A stretch of DNA of 64,000 bases, from positions 1 through 64,000 of the forward strand of contig NZ_JBHUDD010000155.1 of NCBI RefSeq assembly GCF_042677865.1, given 5' to 3'. Shown piece by piece: positions 24,176-31,537 of the stretch (position 1 is its first letter; each line of letters begins with the position of its first letter). The notes under the pieces were generated by a model. The model saw only the letters and a list, made by a program, of their open reading frames with translations. It had not been told where the DNA came from and made no database searches. A program made the position numbers and the translations under genes. This DNA is from Lutimaribacter salitolerans. GTDB lineage: Bacteria; Pseudomonadota; Alphaproteobacteria; Rhodobacterales; Rhodobacteraceae.

Positions 24176-24825
24176 GTCGTCTCCTGTTCAGGGATCCTGC
24201 CAGCAGCCTCGCACGTTTGCGCGACGGCGCTGCGCCATGGTCCTCGAGCGTCTTGCTCTGCGGCCTCCGGCCAAACCTCGGCCATGATGCGCTGCCGTGC
24301 CTCTGGGCTCATCCGTGGGCCCCGATCCGGCTGGTGGTGCGGCTCCCCGCAGCGCACGCGTCCCTGCGCCAGCAGCGAGGCGATTGCGCGTCGGCGCGAC
24401 GACAGCGCGTCGCAGGCTTCCTCGAGCTCGGCGATGGCCGGGAAGAACTTCCAGCGCTCTCGCAGCAAGACATGCTCGACCACGTCTGCGGGGTATGCTG
24501 CGAGGCGCTCCGAGTAGATCGCCATGATCAGCCCCGCGTCCAGCTCGTCGCGCGGCCTGCTGATTGTGATCGCCGAAAGCGTGGCGAGCCACTTCGCCAG
24601 CTGCGGCTTGGCTGGTGGTGCCATCGCGGCCGCGAGCGAGCGCTGGGCTGTCGCCACGTCAAATCCCTCTGGCGCGACCAGCACGAGCTCGTGGCGGCCG
24701 GTCTCAGGGTTCTTGGTCGAAATGACCAAGCCTGCGCGCTGCAGCCAGCATTCCAGCCGCTCGGCCGGGTGCTGCGCGGTGATTGGGGTGGGCTGCCCCG
24801 AAAGTGCCCTTGCGATCTGTCCCAT
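24172..24825 (-). CDS. Putative phage replisome organiser/helicase loader
   Basis: A 217-residue protein. Residues about 75-140, LAKWLATLSAITISRPRD followed by MAIYSERLAAYPADVV and WKFFPAIAELEEACD, match the helical domain found in alphaproteobacterial phage replication proteins that act like lambda P, bringing host DnaB helicase to the origin. A short basic C-terminal region follows. The ATG has AAGGGA six bases upstream. The first 122 nt overlap the end of the initiator gene in a different frame, an unusually long overlap. Assignment rests on domain look and on position next to the initiator. Confidence 0.6.
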   Translation of the reverse strand: MGQIARALSGQPTPITAQHPAERLECWLQRAGLVISTKNPETGRHELVLVAPEGFDVATAQRSLAAAMAPPAKPQLAKWLATLSAITISRPRDELDAGLIMAIYSERLAAYPADVVEHVLLRERWKFFPAIAELEEACDALSSRRRAIASLLAQGRVRCGEPHHQPDRGPRMSPEARQRIMAEVWPEAAEQDARGPWRSAVAQTCEAAGRIPEQETT

Positions 24826-25489
24826 CGCTCGTCCCTTCGCGTTTCAGTGGAATCACGTTCTCTGCTCGGCGTTTCAGCGCGGCGTTGATCCAAGCCACCG
24901 GCTCGGTCACCTCCTGCCGCTCGGCCTCGGCCATGATCGCCAAGATCATCGGCTCGGGGTAATCCCGTCGCCATCTTCCGAGGATCGGGCGCGCTCGCTT
25001 CTCGGCCACGCCCTTGGCGATGAGGAACCGAAGCCCCGTTTCCCAGAGCGAAGGCTGATCCGTGCCCAGCGCCGCTTGCGGCTGCGAAGCTTCAGCTTCG
25101 TCTTCAATGGGGGTTCTTGGGGGTTCGGCGGAACCGTGGTTCCGGGTATTGTGCAGTCCCGTTCCGGGTTTCTCGGTTTCCCGGCACTCCAAACCCGGTT
25201 TCTCGTTCCGGGTTTCCTCGGCTTCGGCTGGCCGCAGAAGGACGCGGTATCGGCTGGTTCCGTGCCTCCCACCGCCGCGCTTTACCTCAAGCCAGCCGCT
25301 CGCCTCGAGGCGTCGGATCACGCCCCGCGCTCCCCGCTCGGTCATGGCCGCGCGGTTGGCGATATCGATCATGGCCGGGTGGCAGAAGCCGTGTTCGTCG
25401 GCCCGATCCGCCAGCGCCAGCATCACGAGGCGCTCGGCCCTGCAGCGCGGCCCGTGGCGCATGACGTGGGTGATGTGGAGGTTGCTCAT
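24704..25489 (-). CDS. Phage-type replication initiator with N-terminal winged helix (lambda O-like)
   Basis: A 261-residue protein. The N-terminal winged helix (about 15-80) is clear: AERLVMLALADRADEHGFCH, NRAAMTERGARGVIRRLEA and GWLEVKRGGGRHGTSRYRV, as in phage O-type initiators. The central linker is low complexity (EKPGLECRETEKPG) because its DNA contains iteron-like repeats. The C-terminal half (RFLIAKGVAEKRARPILGRW) is a helical domain often seen in these proteins for helicase or loader contact. The ATG at 25489 has GGAGG four bases upstream. It lies immediately upstream of the helicase-loader candidate. Confidence 0.75.
   Translation of the reverse strand: MSNLHITHVMRHGPRCRAERLVMLALADRADEHGFCHPAMIDIANRAAMTERGARGVIRRLEASGWLEVKRGGGRHGTSRYRVLLRPAEAEETRNEKPGLECRETEKPGTGLHNTRNHGSAEPPRTPIEDEAEASQPQAALGTDQPSLWETGLRFLIAKGVAEKRARPILGRWRRDYPEPMILAIMAEAERQEVTEPVAWINAALKRRAENVIPLKREGTSDGTDRKGTFGAAHPNHRAAPGRAAGMLAAARRLGHFDQEP
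25138..25221 (-). repeat. Iteron-like repeats inside the initiator gene (candidate origin)
   Basis: GTTCCGGGT occurs at 25139, 25161 and 25205, the last two extending to GTTCCGGGTTTC(C)TCGG. Start points differ by 22 and 44 bp, multiples of two helical turns. Related partial copies (CGGTTTCCCGG, CCCGGTTTCTCG) fall between. In lambda the origin iterons also lie within the O gene, so this is a plausible initiator binding region. Confidence 0.6.
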
Positions 25490-25614
25490 GCCGCCTCCCT
25501 CCATGCCAAGGAAGCGACCGTGCTGGCCACCGAGGGGGAGAGGCCAAAGCGGCGCATGAGCGCTTCCGCTTGGCGGTGTCGTGCTGTATGCTGACCTCCG
25601 CAGCACTGTCCCAT
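25486..25614 (-). CDS. Possible 42-residue leader protein of the replication operon
   Basis: A short frame beginning MGQCCGGQHTARHRQAEALM, with a Cys-Cys-His-His cluster that could bind zinc, and ending SLAWREAA. The stop overlaps the initiator start by 4 nt (ATGA), the coupling seen throughout this element, which is the main support. There is no good Shine-Dalgarno upstream of the ATG at 25614, and the frame stays open further upstream, so the true start is uncertain. Confidence 0.45.
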   Translation of the reverse strand: MGQCCGGQHTARHRQAEALMRRFGLSPSVASTVASLAWREAA

Positions 25615-25628
25615 GCCGCACGTTTCAG

Positions 25629-25662
25629 CCCCGGTCGCGCCCACCAGCGCACCGGGGTTTTT
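25629..25662 (+). terminator. Rho-independent-type hairpin at the right end of the element
   Basis: CCCCGGT (25629-25635) pairs with ACCGGGG (25651-25657), with inner GCGC/GCGC pairing, followed by TTTTT on the plus strand. No plus-strand gene ends nearby, so it may stop transcription crossing the element or act in the leader of the leftward replication operon. The stretch 25663-25788 shows no gene. Confidence 0.55.
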
Positions 25663-25788
25663 CGTTTGGGCCCGAGGCCCGAAGGGTGTTTTACAAGATG
25701 CCGGTTCGTTCTCCGGTCGTTCTTGTTGCATTCCCGAGAAGCTGGAAAACGCATCTGCCTGAATTTCTGAGACAAACCCGGAAATAGG

Positions 25789-25802
25789 CAGAAGCCTGCA
25801 CT
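25789..25802 (+). repeat. Right attachment-site core
   Basis: CAGAAGCCTGCACT, a perfect copy of 17335-17348. Flanks diverge on both sides (CTATTTT on the left copy, TTCCCTT on the right), so the shared core is 14 bp. This marks the element's right edge; 25803-26015 is ordinary chromosome without a gene apart from the dispersed repeat. Confidence 0.85.
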
Positions 25803-25944
25803 TTCCCTTCATCAGTTTGATCTGGATGTGCGCGCCTTGCGCGCGCCGGTCGCCTCGTCACCGGCCCTTGGCCGTTGCCTCGGGTGGGTCGTTGTGGCCG
25901 TCGTTGCGCGCCTGGGTCAAGGACGTCGGTGGTTGCAGCCTTTG

Positions 25945-25979
25945 GTGCCTCCGGCGGGGATATTTTCAGAGAGAGGAAA
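25945..25979 (+). repeat. Dispersed intergenic repeat, copy 2
   Basis: GTGCCTCCGGCGGGGATATT followed by TTCAGAGAGAGGAAA. It shares the GGGATATTTT-N-AGAGAGGAA core with the copies at 16355 and 58883. It lies 37 bp beyond the stop of dctM (the gene reads toward it). Confidence 0.55.
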
Positions 25980-26015
25980 CACGGGCCGCACATGGGGCGG
26001 CCCGCGGTGCCATGA

Positions 26016-27392
26016 TCAGTTGATGATGATCTCCGGCCCCATGAAGGTGGTGGGCAACCATGTCGATATGGCCGGGATATACGTCACCAGGATCAGGAAG
26101 ACGAACAGCACCGCCAGGAACGGCAGCGACGCCCGCACCACCCGCATCATCGGCATCCCCGCCACGCCCGAGGTGACGAAGAGATTGAGACCCACAGGTG
26201 GCGTGATCATCCCGATCTCCATGTTCACCACCATGATGATGCCCAGGTGGATCGGGTCGATCCCCAGTTCGATGGCGATGGGAAACACCAGCGGGGCCAC
26301 GATCACGATCAGCCCCGAAGGCTCCATGAACTGCCCGCCGATCAGCAGGATAACGTTGACGATGATCAGGAACACCCACCAGTTGAACCCCGCATCCAGC
26401 ATCGCCGAGGCGATCTGTTGCGGTATCTGCTCATCGGTCAGCACGTGTTTCAGGATCAGCGCGTTGGCGATGATGAACATCAGCGTGACGGTCAGCTTCC
26501 CCGCCTCGAACAGGGTGTTTTTCGTATCACGGTGAAAGAACGCCGTGACCAGCGCGATCGGCTTTTGCAGCAGCGTCAGGTTGCGCTGCCCATCGGTCCG
26601 GTGCAGCGGCCCCATGTCGCGATAGACGAAACTGGCGATGAAGAAGGCATAGACCGCCGCCACCGCCGCCGCCTCGGTCGGGGTAAAAATACCGCCATAG
26701 ATGCCGCCAAGGATGATCACGATCAGGAACAGGCCCCAGCCCGCGTCAAAGCCCGACTCCAGCACCTCGCCCCAGCCCTGCCATTCGCCCTTGGGCAGGT
26801 TGCGGACCTTGGCGATGCCATAGATCGTCAGCATCAGCATGGTGCCCGCCATCAGCCCCGGTATCACGCCCGCAAGAAACATCCGTCCCACCGACACATC
26901 GGTGGCCGACGCATAGACCACCATCACGATGCTGGGCGGGATCAGGATGCCCAGGGTGCCCGCGTTGGCGATCACGCCGGCGGCGAAGTCCTTGGAATAC
27001 CCGACCTGCCGCATGCCCGCGATCACGATCGACCCGATCGCCACCACCGTCGCCGGGCTGGAGCCCGACAGCGCCGCGAACATCATGCAGGCAAACACGC
27101 CCGCGATCGCCAGCCCACCGGGGAAATGCCCGACGATGGCGATGGAAAAGCGGATGATCCGCCGCGCCACGCCGCCGGTGGACATGAAGGTGGAGGCCAG
27201 CACGAAGAACGGGATCGCCAGCAGCGTGTAATGCCCCGCCATCGCCTGGAACAGCGTCTGCGCGATGGACGCCAGCGAGGTATCCGACAGCACCAGCAGG
27301 AACAGGATCGAGGACAGCCCAAGGCTGACCGCGATCGGCACGCCGATCAGCATCAGGCCGATCACCATGATAAAAAGAATGGCAACTTCCAC
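26016..27392 (-). CDS. dctM: TRAP transporter large permease (DctM)
   Basis: A 458-residue member of the DctM family, about 12 transmembrane helices, which carries out sodium-driven uptake with the substrate from a periplasmic binding protein. Typical segments are IPFFVLASTFMSTGGVARR, MMFAALSGSSPATVVAIGS and NAGTLGILIPPSIVMVVYA, and the C-terminal QFMEPSGLIVIVAPLVFPIA and MVVNMEIGMITPPVGLNLFV. It uses a GTG start 3 nt past the dctQ stop. Last gene of the dctPQM operon. Confidence 0.95.
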   Translation of the reverse strand: MEVAILFIMVIGLMLIGVPIAVSLGLSSILFLLVLSDTSLASIAQTLFQAMAGHYTLLAIPFFVLASTFMSTGGVARRIIRFSIAIVGHFPGGLAIAGVFACMMFAALSGSSPATVVAIGSIVIAGMRQVGYSKDFAAGVIANAGTLGILIPPSIVMVVYASATDVSVGRMFLAGVIPGLMAGTMLMLTIYGIAKVRNLPKGEWQGWGEVLESGFDAGWGLFLIVIILGGIYGGIFTPTEAAAVAAVYAFFIASFVYRDMGPLHRTDGQRNLTLLQKPIALVTAFFHRDTKNTLFEAGKLTVTLMFIIANALILKHVLTDEQIPQQIASAMLDAGFNWWVFLIIVNVILLIGGQFMEPSGLIVIVAPLVFPIAIELGIDPIHLGIIMVVNMEIGMITPPVGLNLFVTSGVAGMPMMRVVRASLPFLAVLFVFLILVTYIPAISTWLPTTFMGPEIIIN

Positions 27393-27395
27393 GGA

Positions 27396-28085
27396 TCAGT
27401 CTCCCCGGTTCATGTGGGCCACCTCGTCGATGGCCTCTTCGGCTTCATGGCTCACGATCAGGGTCTGCGCCTGACCGGTCCAGATGCGCCAGGTCGCCTG
27501 CACAAAGCGGAACAGCAGCAGCGCGATGCCGAAAGGCAGGATGAAATAGGGGATGAAGCGCGGAATCTTCTCGTATTCCTCGCCCTCGTTCATCAACGGC
27601 TCGATCCAGCGCAGCCATTCGGGCAGCGGGATATCCACCACCTCGTACCAGCCGCGGTAATTGGTCATCCGCATCTCCTGCAGCCCGGTGGGAAACCAGC
27701 GGCCCGTGGTCTGCGGCAGGTTGGCGAAATTGGCCCAGTAATCCCAGGCCCCCTTCATCAACAAACCCGCATAGACGATGCAGACCGCCCCGGCGGTCAG
27801 CGCCAGCATCCGGCGCACCGGCGGCGAGAACAGGTTGATCACCGCATCCACACCCAGGTTGGCGGTGATCTTGACCGCATAGCTGATGCCGAACAGCACC
27901 AGCCATGCGAACAGAAATGTCACCGCCTCGAGCCCCCAGATCAGCCCGGTATTGAACACGTACCGCAACACCACGTTGATGAAGGTGATGATCGTCATCG
28001 CCCCCAGCAGCAGGGCGATCACGGTTTCCTCGATTTCATGGACCAAGCGGCCCAGCATTGTCTGCGGCTCGTATCGTGCGGACAT
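27396..28085 (-). CDS. dctQ: TRAP transporter small permease (DctQ)
   Basis: A 229-residue four-helix membrane protein matching the DctQ family: helices at about 13-38, 53-75, 90-110 and 180-205. It includes the WGLEAVTFLFAWLVLFGISY segment near residue 50 and a family-typical enlarged periplasmic loop (residues 115-165). It forms the membrane complex with DctM. It lies 88 bp downstream of dctP, across a strong hairpin, and 3 bp upstream of dctM. Confidence 0.9.
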   Translation of the reverse strand: MSARYEPQTMLGRLVHEIEETVIALLLGAMTIITFINVVLRYVFNTGLIWGLEAVTFLFAWLVLFGISYAVKITANLGVDAVINLFSPPVRRMLALTAGAVCIVYAGLLMKGAWDYWANFANLPQTTGRWFPTGLQEMRMTNYRGWYEVVDIPLPEWLRWIEPLMNEGEEYEKIPRFIPYFILPFGIALLLFRFVQATWRIWTGQAQTLIVSHEAEEAIDEVAHMNRGD

Positions 28086-28122
28086 GCCAGCACTCCTCCC
28101 CCAAGAATCACGGCAATCGCAT

Positions 28123-28155
28123 GGCCCGGCCCGCGCGCGGTGCGGGGGCCGGGCC
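28123..28155 (-). terminator. Intercistronic hairpin between dctP and dctQ
   Basis: GGCCCGGCCC (28123-28132) pairs perfectly with GGGCCGGGCC (28146-28155). No T-run follows, so it probably stabilises the dctP end of the transcript or partly attenuates read-through, giving more binding protein than permease. Confidence 0.7.
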
Positions 28156-28173
28156 GACCGGCAAGGCCGGAGC

Positions 28174-29178
28174 TTAATGCTTGGCGTTGATCGCCTGCGC
28201 GGCGTCGATGTTTTCCTGGCCCACGTCCTCGACGAACTCTTCCCAGACGGGTTTCATCGCATCGACCCAGACCTGCCGCTGCTCTTCGTCAAGCTCGCGG
28301 ATGGTGCTGCCGGCGTCCACGATTGCCTGACGCGCCTGATCGTCCACCTCGCCCACGACGGCGTTGCGCTCGGTCGTGACCTCGTTCAGGATCGTGGCCA
28401 GCTGGTCGCGCACGTCGGCATCCAGGCTTTCCCACCAGTCCACGCTGGTCACGACCATGTAGTCGATGATGCCATGGTTGGTTTCGGTGATGCCATCCTG
28501 CACCTCGAAGAACTTCTGCCCGTAGATGTTGGACCAGGTGTTTTCCTGCCCGTCCACGACGCCGGTCTGCAACGCGCCGTACACTTCCGAGAACGCCATC
28601 GGCTGCGGGCTGGCCCCCATCGCGGCCATCTGCGCCTTGAGCACGTCGGAATTCTGCACCCGGAACTTCATGCCCTTGGCATCCGCCGGCGAGATCAGCG
28701 GCTTCTTCGCCGACATCTGCTTCATCCCGTTGTGCCAGAATTCCAGCCCCAGCAGGCCGCGACGGGTCATCGAGGCCTTCATCGCCTGCCCGGTCTCGGA
28801 ATTCTGGAACTCGTCCACCGCGGCGATGTTCTTGAACATGAAGGGCAGATCGAAGATGCGGAACTGCTTGGTGAACTGCTCGAATTTCGACAGGCTGGGC
28901 GCGGCCATCTGCACGTCGCCCTGCAACATCGCCTCAAGCACCTGGTCGTCGTTGTACAGCGTCGAGTTGGGGAACACCTCCATGCAGGCGGTGCCGTCCA
29001 TCTCGGTGTTCACCCGCTCCATCAGCATCGTGGCCGCGATCCCCTTGGGGTGGCGGTCGGTGTTGGTGACATGGCTGAACTTGATCACGATCTCGCCGTC
29101 GTCGCAGGCCGCAATCGCGGTCTGGGCAGTGGCAGAGATGGCAAGTGCCATTGCGGCAGTGGTCATAAGCGTTTTCAT
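28174..29178 (-). CDS. dctP: TRAP transporter substrate-binding protein (DctP)
   Basis: A 334-residue periplasmic binding protein with a signal peptide cleaved near ATAQTAIAA-C (residue 23-24). Family motifs include IKFSHVTNTDRHPKG, the substrate-lining GMKFRVQNSDVLKAQMAAMG with its carboxylate-binding arginine (R in FRVQ), and EVYGALQTGVVDGQENTWSN. This DctP pattern suits C4-dicarboxylates or similar organic acids, but the exact ligand is unknown. GGGAGGAG precedes the ATG at 29178; the longer frame into 29496 is not coding. It heads the dctPQM operon, with palindromic operators about 190-240 bp upstream. Confidence 0.93.
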   Translation of the reverse strand: MKTLMTTAAMALAISATAQTAIAACDDGEIVIKFSHVTNTDRHPKGIAATMLMERVNTEMDGTACMEVFPNSTLYNDDQVLEAMLQGDVQMAAPSLSKFEQFTKQFRIFDLPFMFKNIAAVDEFQNSETGQAMKASMTRRGLLGLEFWHNGMKQMSAKKPLISPADAKGMKFRVQNSDVLKAQMAAMGASPQPMAFSEVYGALQTGVVDGQENTWSNIYGQKFFEVQDGITETNHGIIDYMVVTSVDWWESLDADVRDQLATILNEVTTERNAVVGEVDDQARQAIVDAGSTIRELDEEQRQVWVDAMKPVWEEFVEDVGQENIDAAQAINAKH

Positions 29179-29364
29179 GGGTCTCCTCCCTAGAGTCCTC
29201 TGGTCCTCGGCACGCCCTTCGGGCCTGCGCTGTGCATGACCCTGCCCAAACCTGCGAAAATGCTCAAGAATTTGTGATGTCTGCCGGAAAAGACGCCAAT
29301 TTGCCCGGGCTTTCAGCAGGTTAGGAATGCACACCACACATGGCGGCCCTGCATTCTGCCAACT

Positions 29365-29415
29365 TTGTGCGGATATCCGCACAAGCACTGCGCCAATTCG
29401 TGCGAAAATCCGCAC
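29365..29415. promoter_or_regulatory. Paired operator upstream of dctP
   Basis: A perfect 20-bp palindrome TTGTGCGGATATCCGCACAA lies at 29365-29384. A second site at 29400-29415, GTGCGAAAATCCGCAC, keeps the exact right half and a degenerate left half. Centres are 33 bp apart, about three helical turns. Such pairs typify GntR-, LacI- or IclR-type regulation of TRAP operons. No regulator gene is adjacent. The rest of 29179-29443 shows no gene. Confidence 0.6.
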
Positions 29416-29443
29416 ATGCAGCCAGCCTGCGATTCCCCCGGCG

Positions 29444-29797
29444 TCACACCGGCAGCGCCGCCAGCGCCACGCGCCGCCCTTCGGACAAAAGCACATTGTA
29501 GGTCCGGCAGGCGGCGGGGCTGGCCATCACCTCGACCCCGATCCCCAGCTCTTCCAGCCGGGCGCGCAGCCCGCGTGGCGCATGGGCGATATCCGCCCCC
29601 ATCCCCAGGAATATCACGTCGACATCCCCCGCCAACGCCTCAAGCGCGGCAGTATCCTCCAGCCCGACCCAGCCGCGGGCACGCGCGCCGGTAGCGATCA
29701 TCGCGCCCTCGATCACCTTGCCGTCGACACGGAAAAAGCCCGGGCCATAGCCCTCGACCGGGACGGCGTTGTCATAGCGGATTTCGTTCAGTTCCAT
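29444..29797 (-). CDS. Mth938-like domain protein (DUF498)
   Basis: A 117-residue protein with the Mth938/NDUFAF3-like fold: GYGPGFFRVDGKVIEGAMIA, then a strand ending in DVIFLGMGAD, and EVMASPAACRTYNVLLSEGR at the end. Bacterial members often lie beside secDF/yajC in alphaproteobacteria and are related to mitochondrial complex I assembly factor 3; the bacterial role is not established. It follows the TauE/SafE gene by 25 bp, completing the yajC-secD-secF-tauE-mth938 run. Confidence 0.88.
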   Translation of the reverse strand: MELNEIRYDNAVPVEGYGPGFFRVDGKVIEGAMIATGARARGWVGLEDTAALEALAGDVDVIFLGMGADIAHAPRGLRARLEELGIGVEVMASPAACRTYNVLLSEGRRVALAALPV

Positions 29798-29822
29798 TTC
29801 GGCAGCCCCGGTTTGATGTGTT

Positions 29823-30575
29823 TCAGTCCCAGATCGGCAGTCCGCTGATCGCAGCGGCGATGATCACCACATAGGCCACCCCACGATACAGGCGCGCGCG
29901 GGATGGTTCAAACACCCAAGCGCCCAGCAGGTTGCCGATGATGTTGGGCAGCGCCATCGCCAGCCCCAGCACCACCGGGACCCATTCCAGCCGCGCCTGC
30001 ACCGCCAGCAAACCCAGCAGCAGGATGTCGTAACCGTACAGATACAGCATCGTGTTGGCCCGGATCGACGCAGGCGGGACCGGCGCGGACATATAGAGCA
30101 GGATCACCGGCGGCCCGGGCAGGCCCGCCACACCGCCCAAAAAGCCAGACGCCGCCCCGGTGCCCGCCATCACCGGGCGCGACATCGGGCCGGTATAGCG
30201 CAGCCCAAGGCTCAGGATCAGCGGCACCGCGATGGCCAGACCCGACACCGCATAGCGAAACAGATCGGGCGACACCCGCACCAGCACCGCCAGCCCCAGC
30301 GGCAGGAACAAAGCCGACCCCAGCAGCAGCCACCCCACCTGCCCCGGATCGCCGTCCCGAAACGCCCGTGGCAGGTTCGGCGCAGGGCCGATCATGTCCA
30401 TGATCACAAGAATGATCAGCACCCAGACCGGGGGCACCACCATCGCGGCAAAGGGGATGAATATCAGCGCCGTGCCAAAGCCGGAAAAGCCGCGCACCAC
30501 GCCCGACAGCGCGGCACCCAGCACCAGCAGCCACAGGCCCTCGATCCCGAGGGCCTGCGAGACGATGTCAGGCAT
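29823..30575 (-). CDS. Sulfite exporter TauE/SafE family membrane protein
   Basis: A 250-residue protein with about eight hydrophobic helices and the TauE/SafE repeats: GVVRGFSGFGTALIFIPFAA at the start and SGFLGGVAGLPGPPVILLYM in the second half. The family moves sulfite, sulfoacetate and other organic anions; substrate unknown. The ATG at 30575 overlaps the secF stop by 8 nt and is preferred over the TTG four codons upstream. Confidence 0.9.
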   Translation of the reverse strand: MPDIVSQALGIEGLWLLVLGAALSGVVRGFSGFGTALIFIPFAAMVVPPVWVLIILVIMDMIGPAPNLPRAFRDGDPGQVGWLLLGSALFLPLGLAVLVRVSPDLFRYAVSGLAIAVPLILSLGLRYTGPMSRPVMAGTGAASGFLGGVAGLPGPPVILLYMSAPVPPASIRANTMLYLYGYDILLLGLLAVQARLEWVPVVLGLAMALPNIIGNLLGAWVFEPSRARLYRGVAYVVIIAAAISGLPIWD

Positions 30576-31536
30576 CGACGTTGGCAAACTGGTTGCCGCC
30601 GGTGTTGTCCGGCTTGGTCCAGTCGCGCTTGACCCCCAGCATCAACAGCGTGGTCGAGGCCACGAAGATCGAGCTGTAGGTGCCGATGATCACGCCCCAG
30701 ATCATCGCAAAGACAAAGCCGCGGATCACGTCGCCGCCCAGCACGAACAACGATCCCAGCGCGATCAGCGTGGTCACCGAGGTCATGAAGGTCCGGCTCA
30801 GCGTCTCGTTGATCGACACGTTCAGCACTTCCTTGAACGGTCTTTGCTTGTACTTGCGCAGGTTCTCGCGCACCCGGTCGAACACAACCACCGTATCGTT
30901 CAGCGAATAGCCCACGATTGTCAGCAGCGCCGCGATGATCGCCAGATCGAACCGTATCTGAAGCTCGGAAAAGATGCCGATGGTCAGCACCACGTCATGC
31001 ACCAGCGCCACGACGGCCCCCACCGCAAACTGCCATTCGAACCGCAGCCAGATGTAGATTAGAACCGCGCCGATCGCCAGCACCACAGCGATGACAGCCG
31101 TCTGGATCAGTTCGCCCGACACCTTCGGGCCCACGGATTCCACGCTGATGAACCGGATCTCGGGGGCATAGGTGCGCAGCGCCTCCTGCACGCTGTCGAT
31201 CACCTCGGGCGTCACCGATTCCTGCCCGTCCTGCGCCTGGATGCGGATCATCGCCACGTTCTCATCGTCGCCAAAGGTCGGGTCGAACACCTCGGTGATG
31301 GTGATATCGCCAAGGCCCAGCGGCGCCACCGCATCGCGATAGGCGCCCACATCGACCGGCTTGGGGCTTTCGGTGCGGATCGTGGTGCCGCCCCGGAAAT
31401 CGATGCCGTAATTCAGGCCCTGGATCAGGAACGACCCCAGCGCCACAACCATCAGCACCGCCGATATCCCCAGCCACAGCTTCGCGCGGTTGAAAAAATC
31501 AAAGCTGGTGTCGTCGCGGATCAGTTTCAGGCGCAT
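30568..31536 (-). CDS. secF: Protein translocase subunit SecF
   Basis: A 322-residue six-helix RND-type protein that with SecD uses the proton or sodium gradient to pull proteins through SecYEG. Signature segments are GLNYGIDFRGGTTIRTE after the first helix, the SVGPKVSGELI motif, and the helix-5/6 region VVFDRVRENLRKYK, then NVSINETLSRTFMTSVTTLIALGSL (quoted in part as NETLSRTFMTS). It starts one base after the secD stop, in the order yajC-secD-secF. Confidence 0.97.
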   Translation of the reverse strand: MRLKLIRDDTSFDFFNRAKLWLGISAVLMVVALGSFLIQGLNYGIDFRGGTTIRTESPKPVDVGAYRDAVAPLGLGDITITEVFDPTFGDDENVAMIRIQAQDGQESVTPEVIDSVQEALRTYAPEIRFISVESVGPKVSGELIQTAVIAVVLAIGAVLIYIWLRFEWQFAVGAVVALVHDVVLTIGIFSELQIRFDLAIIAALLTIVGYSLNDTVVVFDRVRENLRKYKQRPFKEVLNVSINETLSRTFMTSVTTLIALGSLFVLGGDVIRGFVFAMIWGVIIGTYSSIFVASTTLLMLGVKRDWTKPDNTGGNQFANVDA

Positions 31537-31537
31537 C

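Larger units (their letters stand above)
17335..25802. mobile_element. Integrated 8.45-kb capsid-encoding element (phage satellite or remnant prophage)
   Basis: Bounded by a perfect 14-bp direct repeat, CAGAAGCCTGCACT, at 17335-17348 and 25789-25802. The left copy is the 3' end of the tmRNA gene. Contents left to right: tyrosine recombinase, AlpA-like excisionase, gpT-like major capsid, ClpP-type head protease, two small proteins, a 198-residue protein, three plus-strand genes (XRE regulator, membrane protein, HTH protein), then a minus-strand replication module. No portal, terminase large subunit, head-tail connector, tail or lysis gene is seen. Two operons share a duplicated operator. The gene set resembles a capsid-forming phage-inducible island, smaller than those described; a deleted prophage is the alternative. 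Confidence 0.88.
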
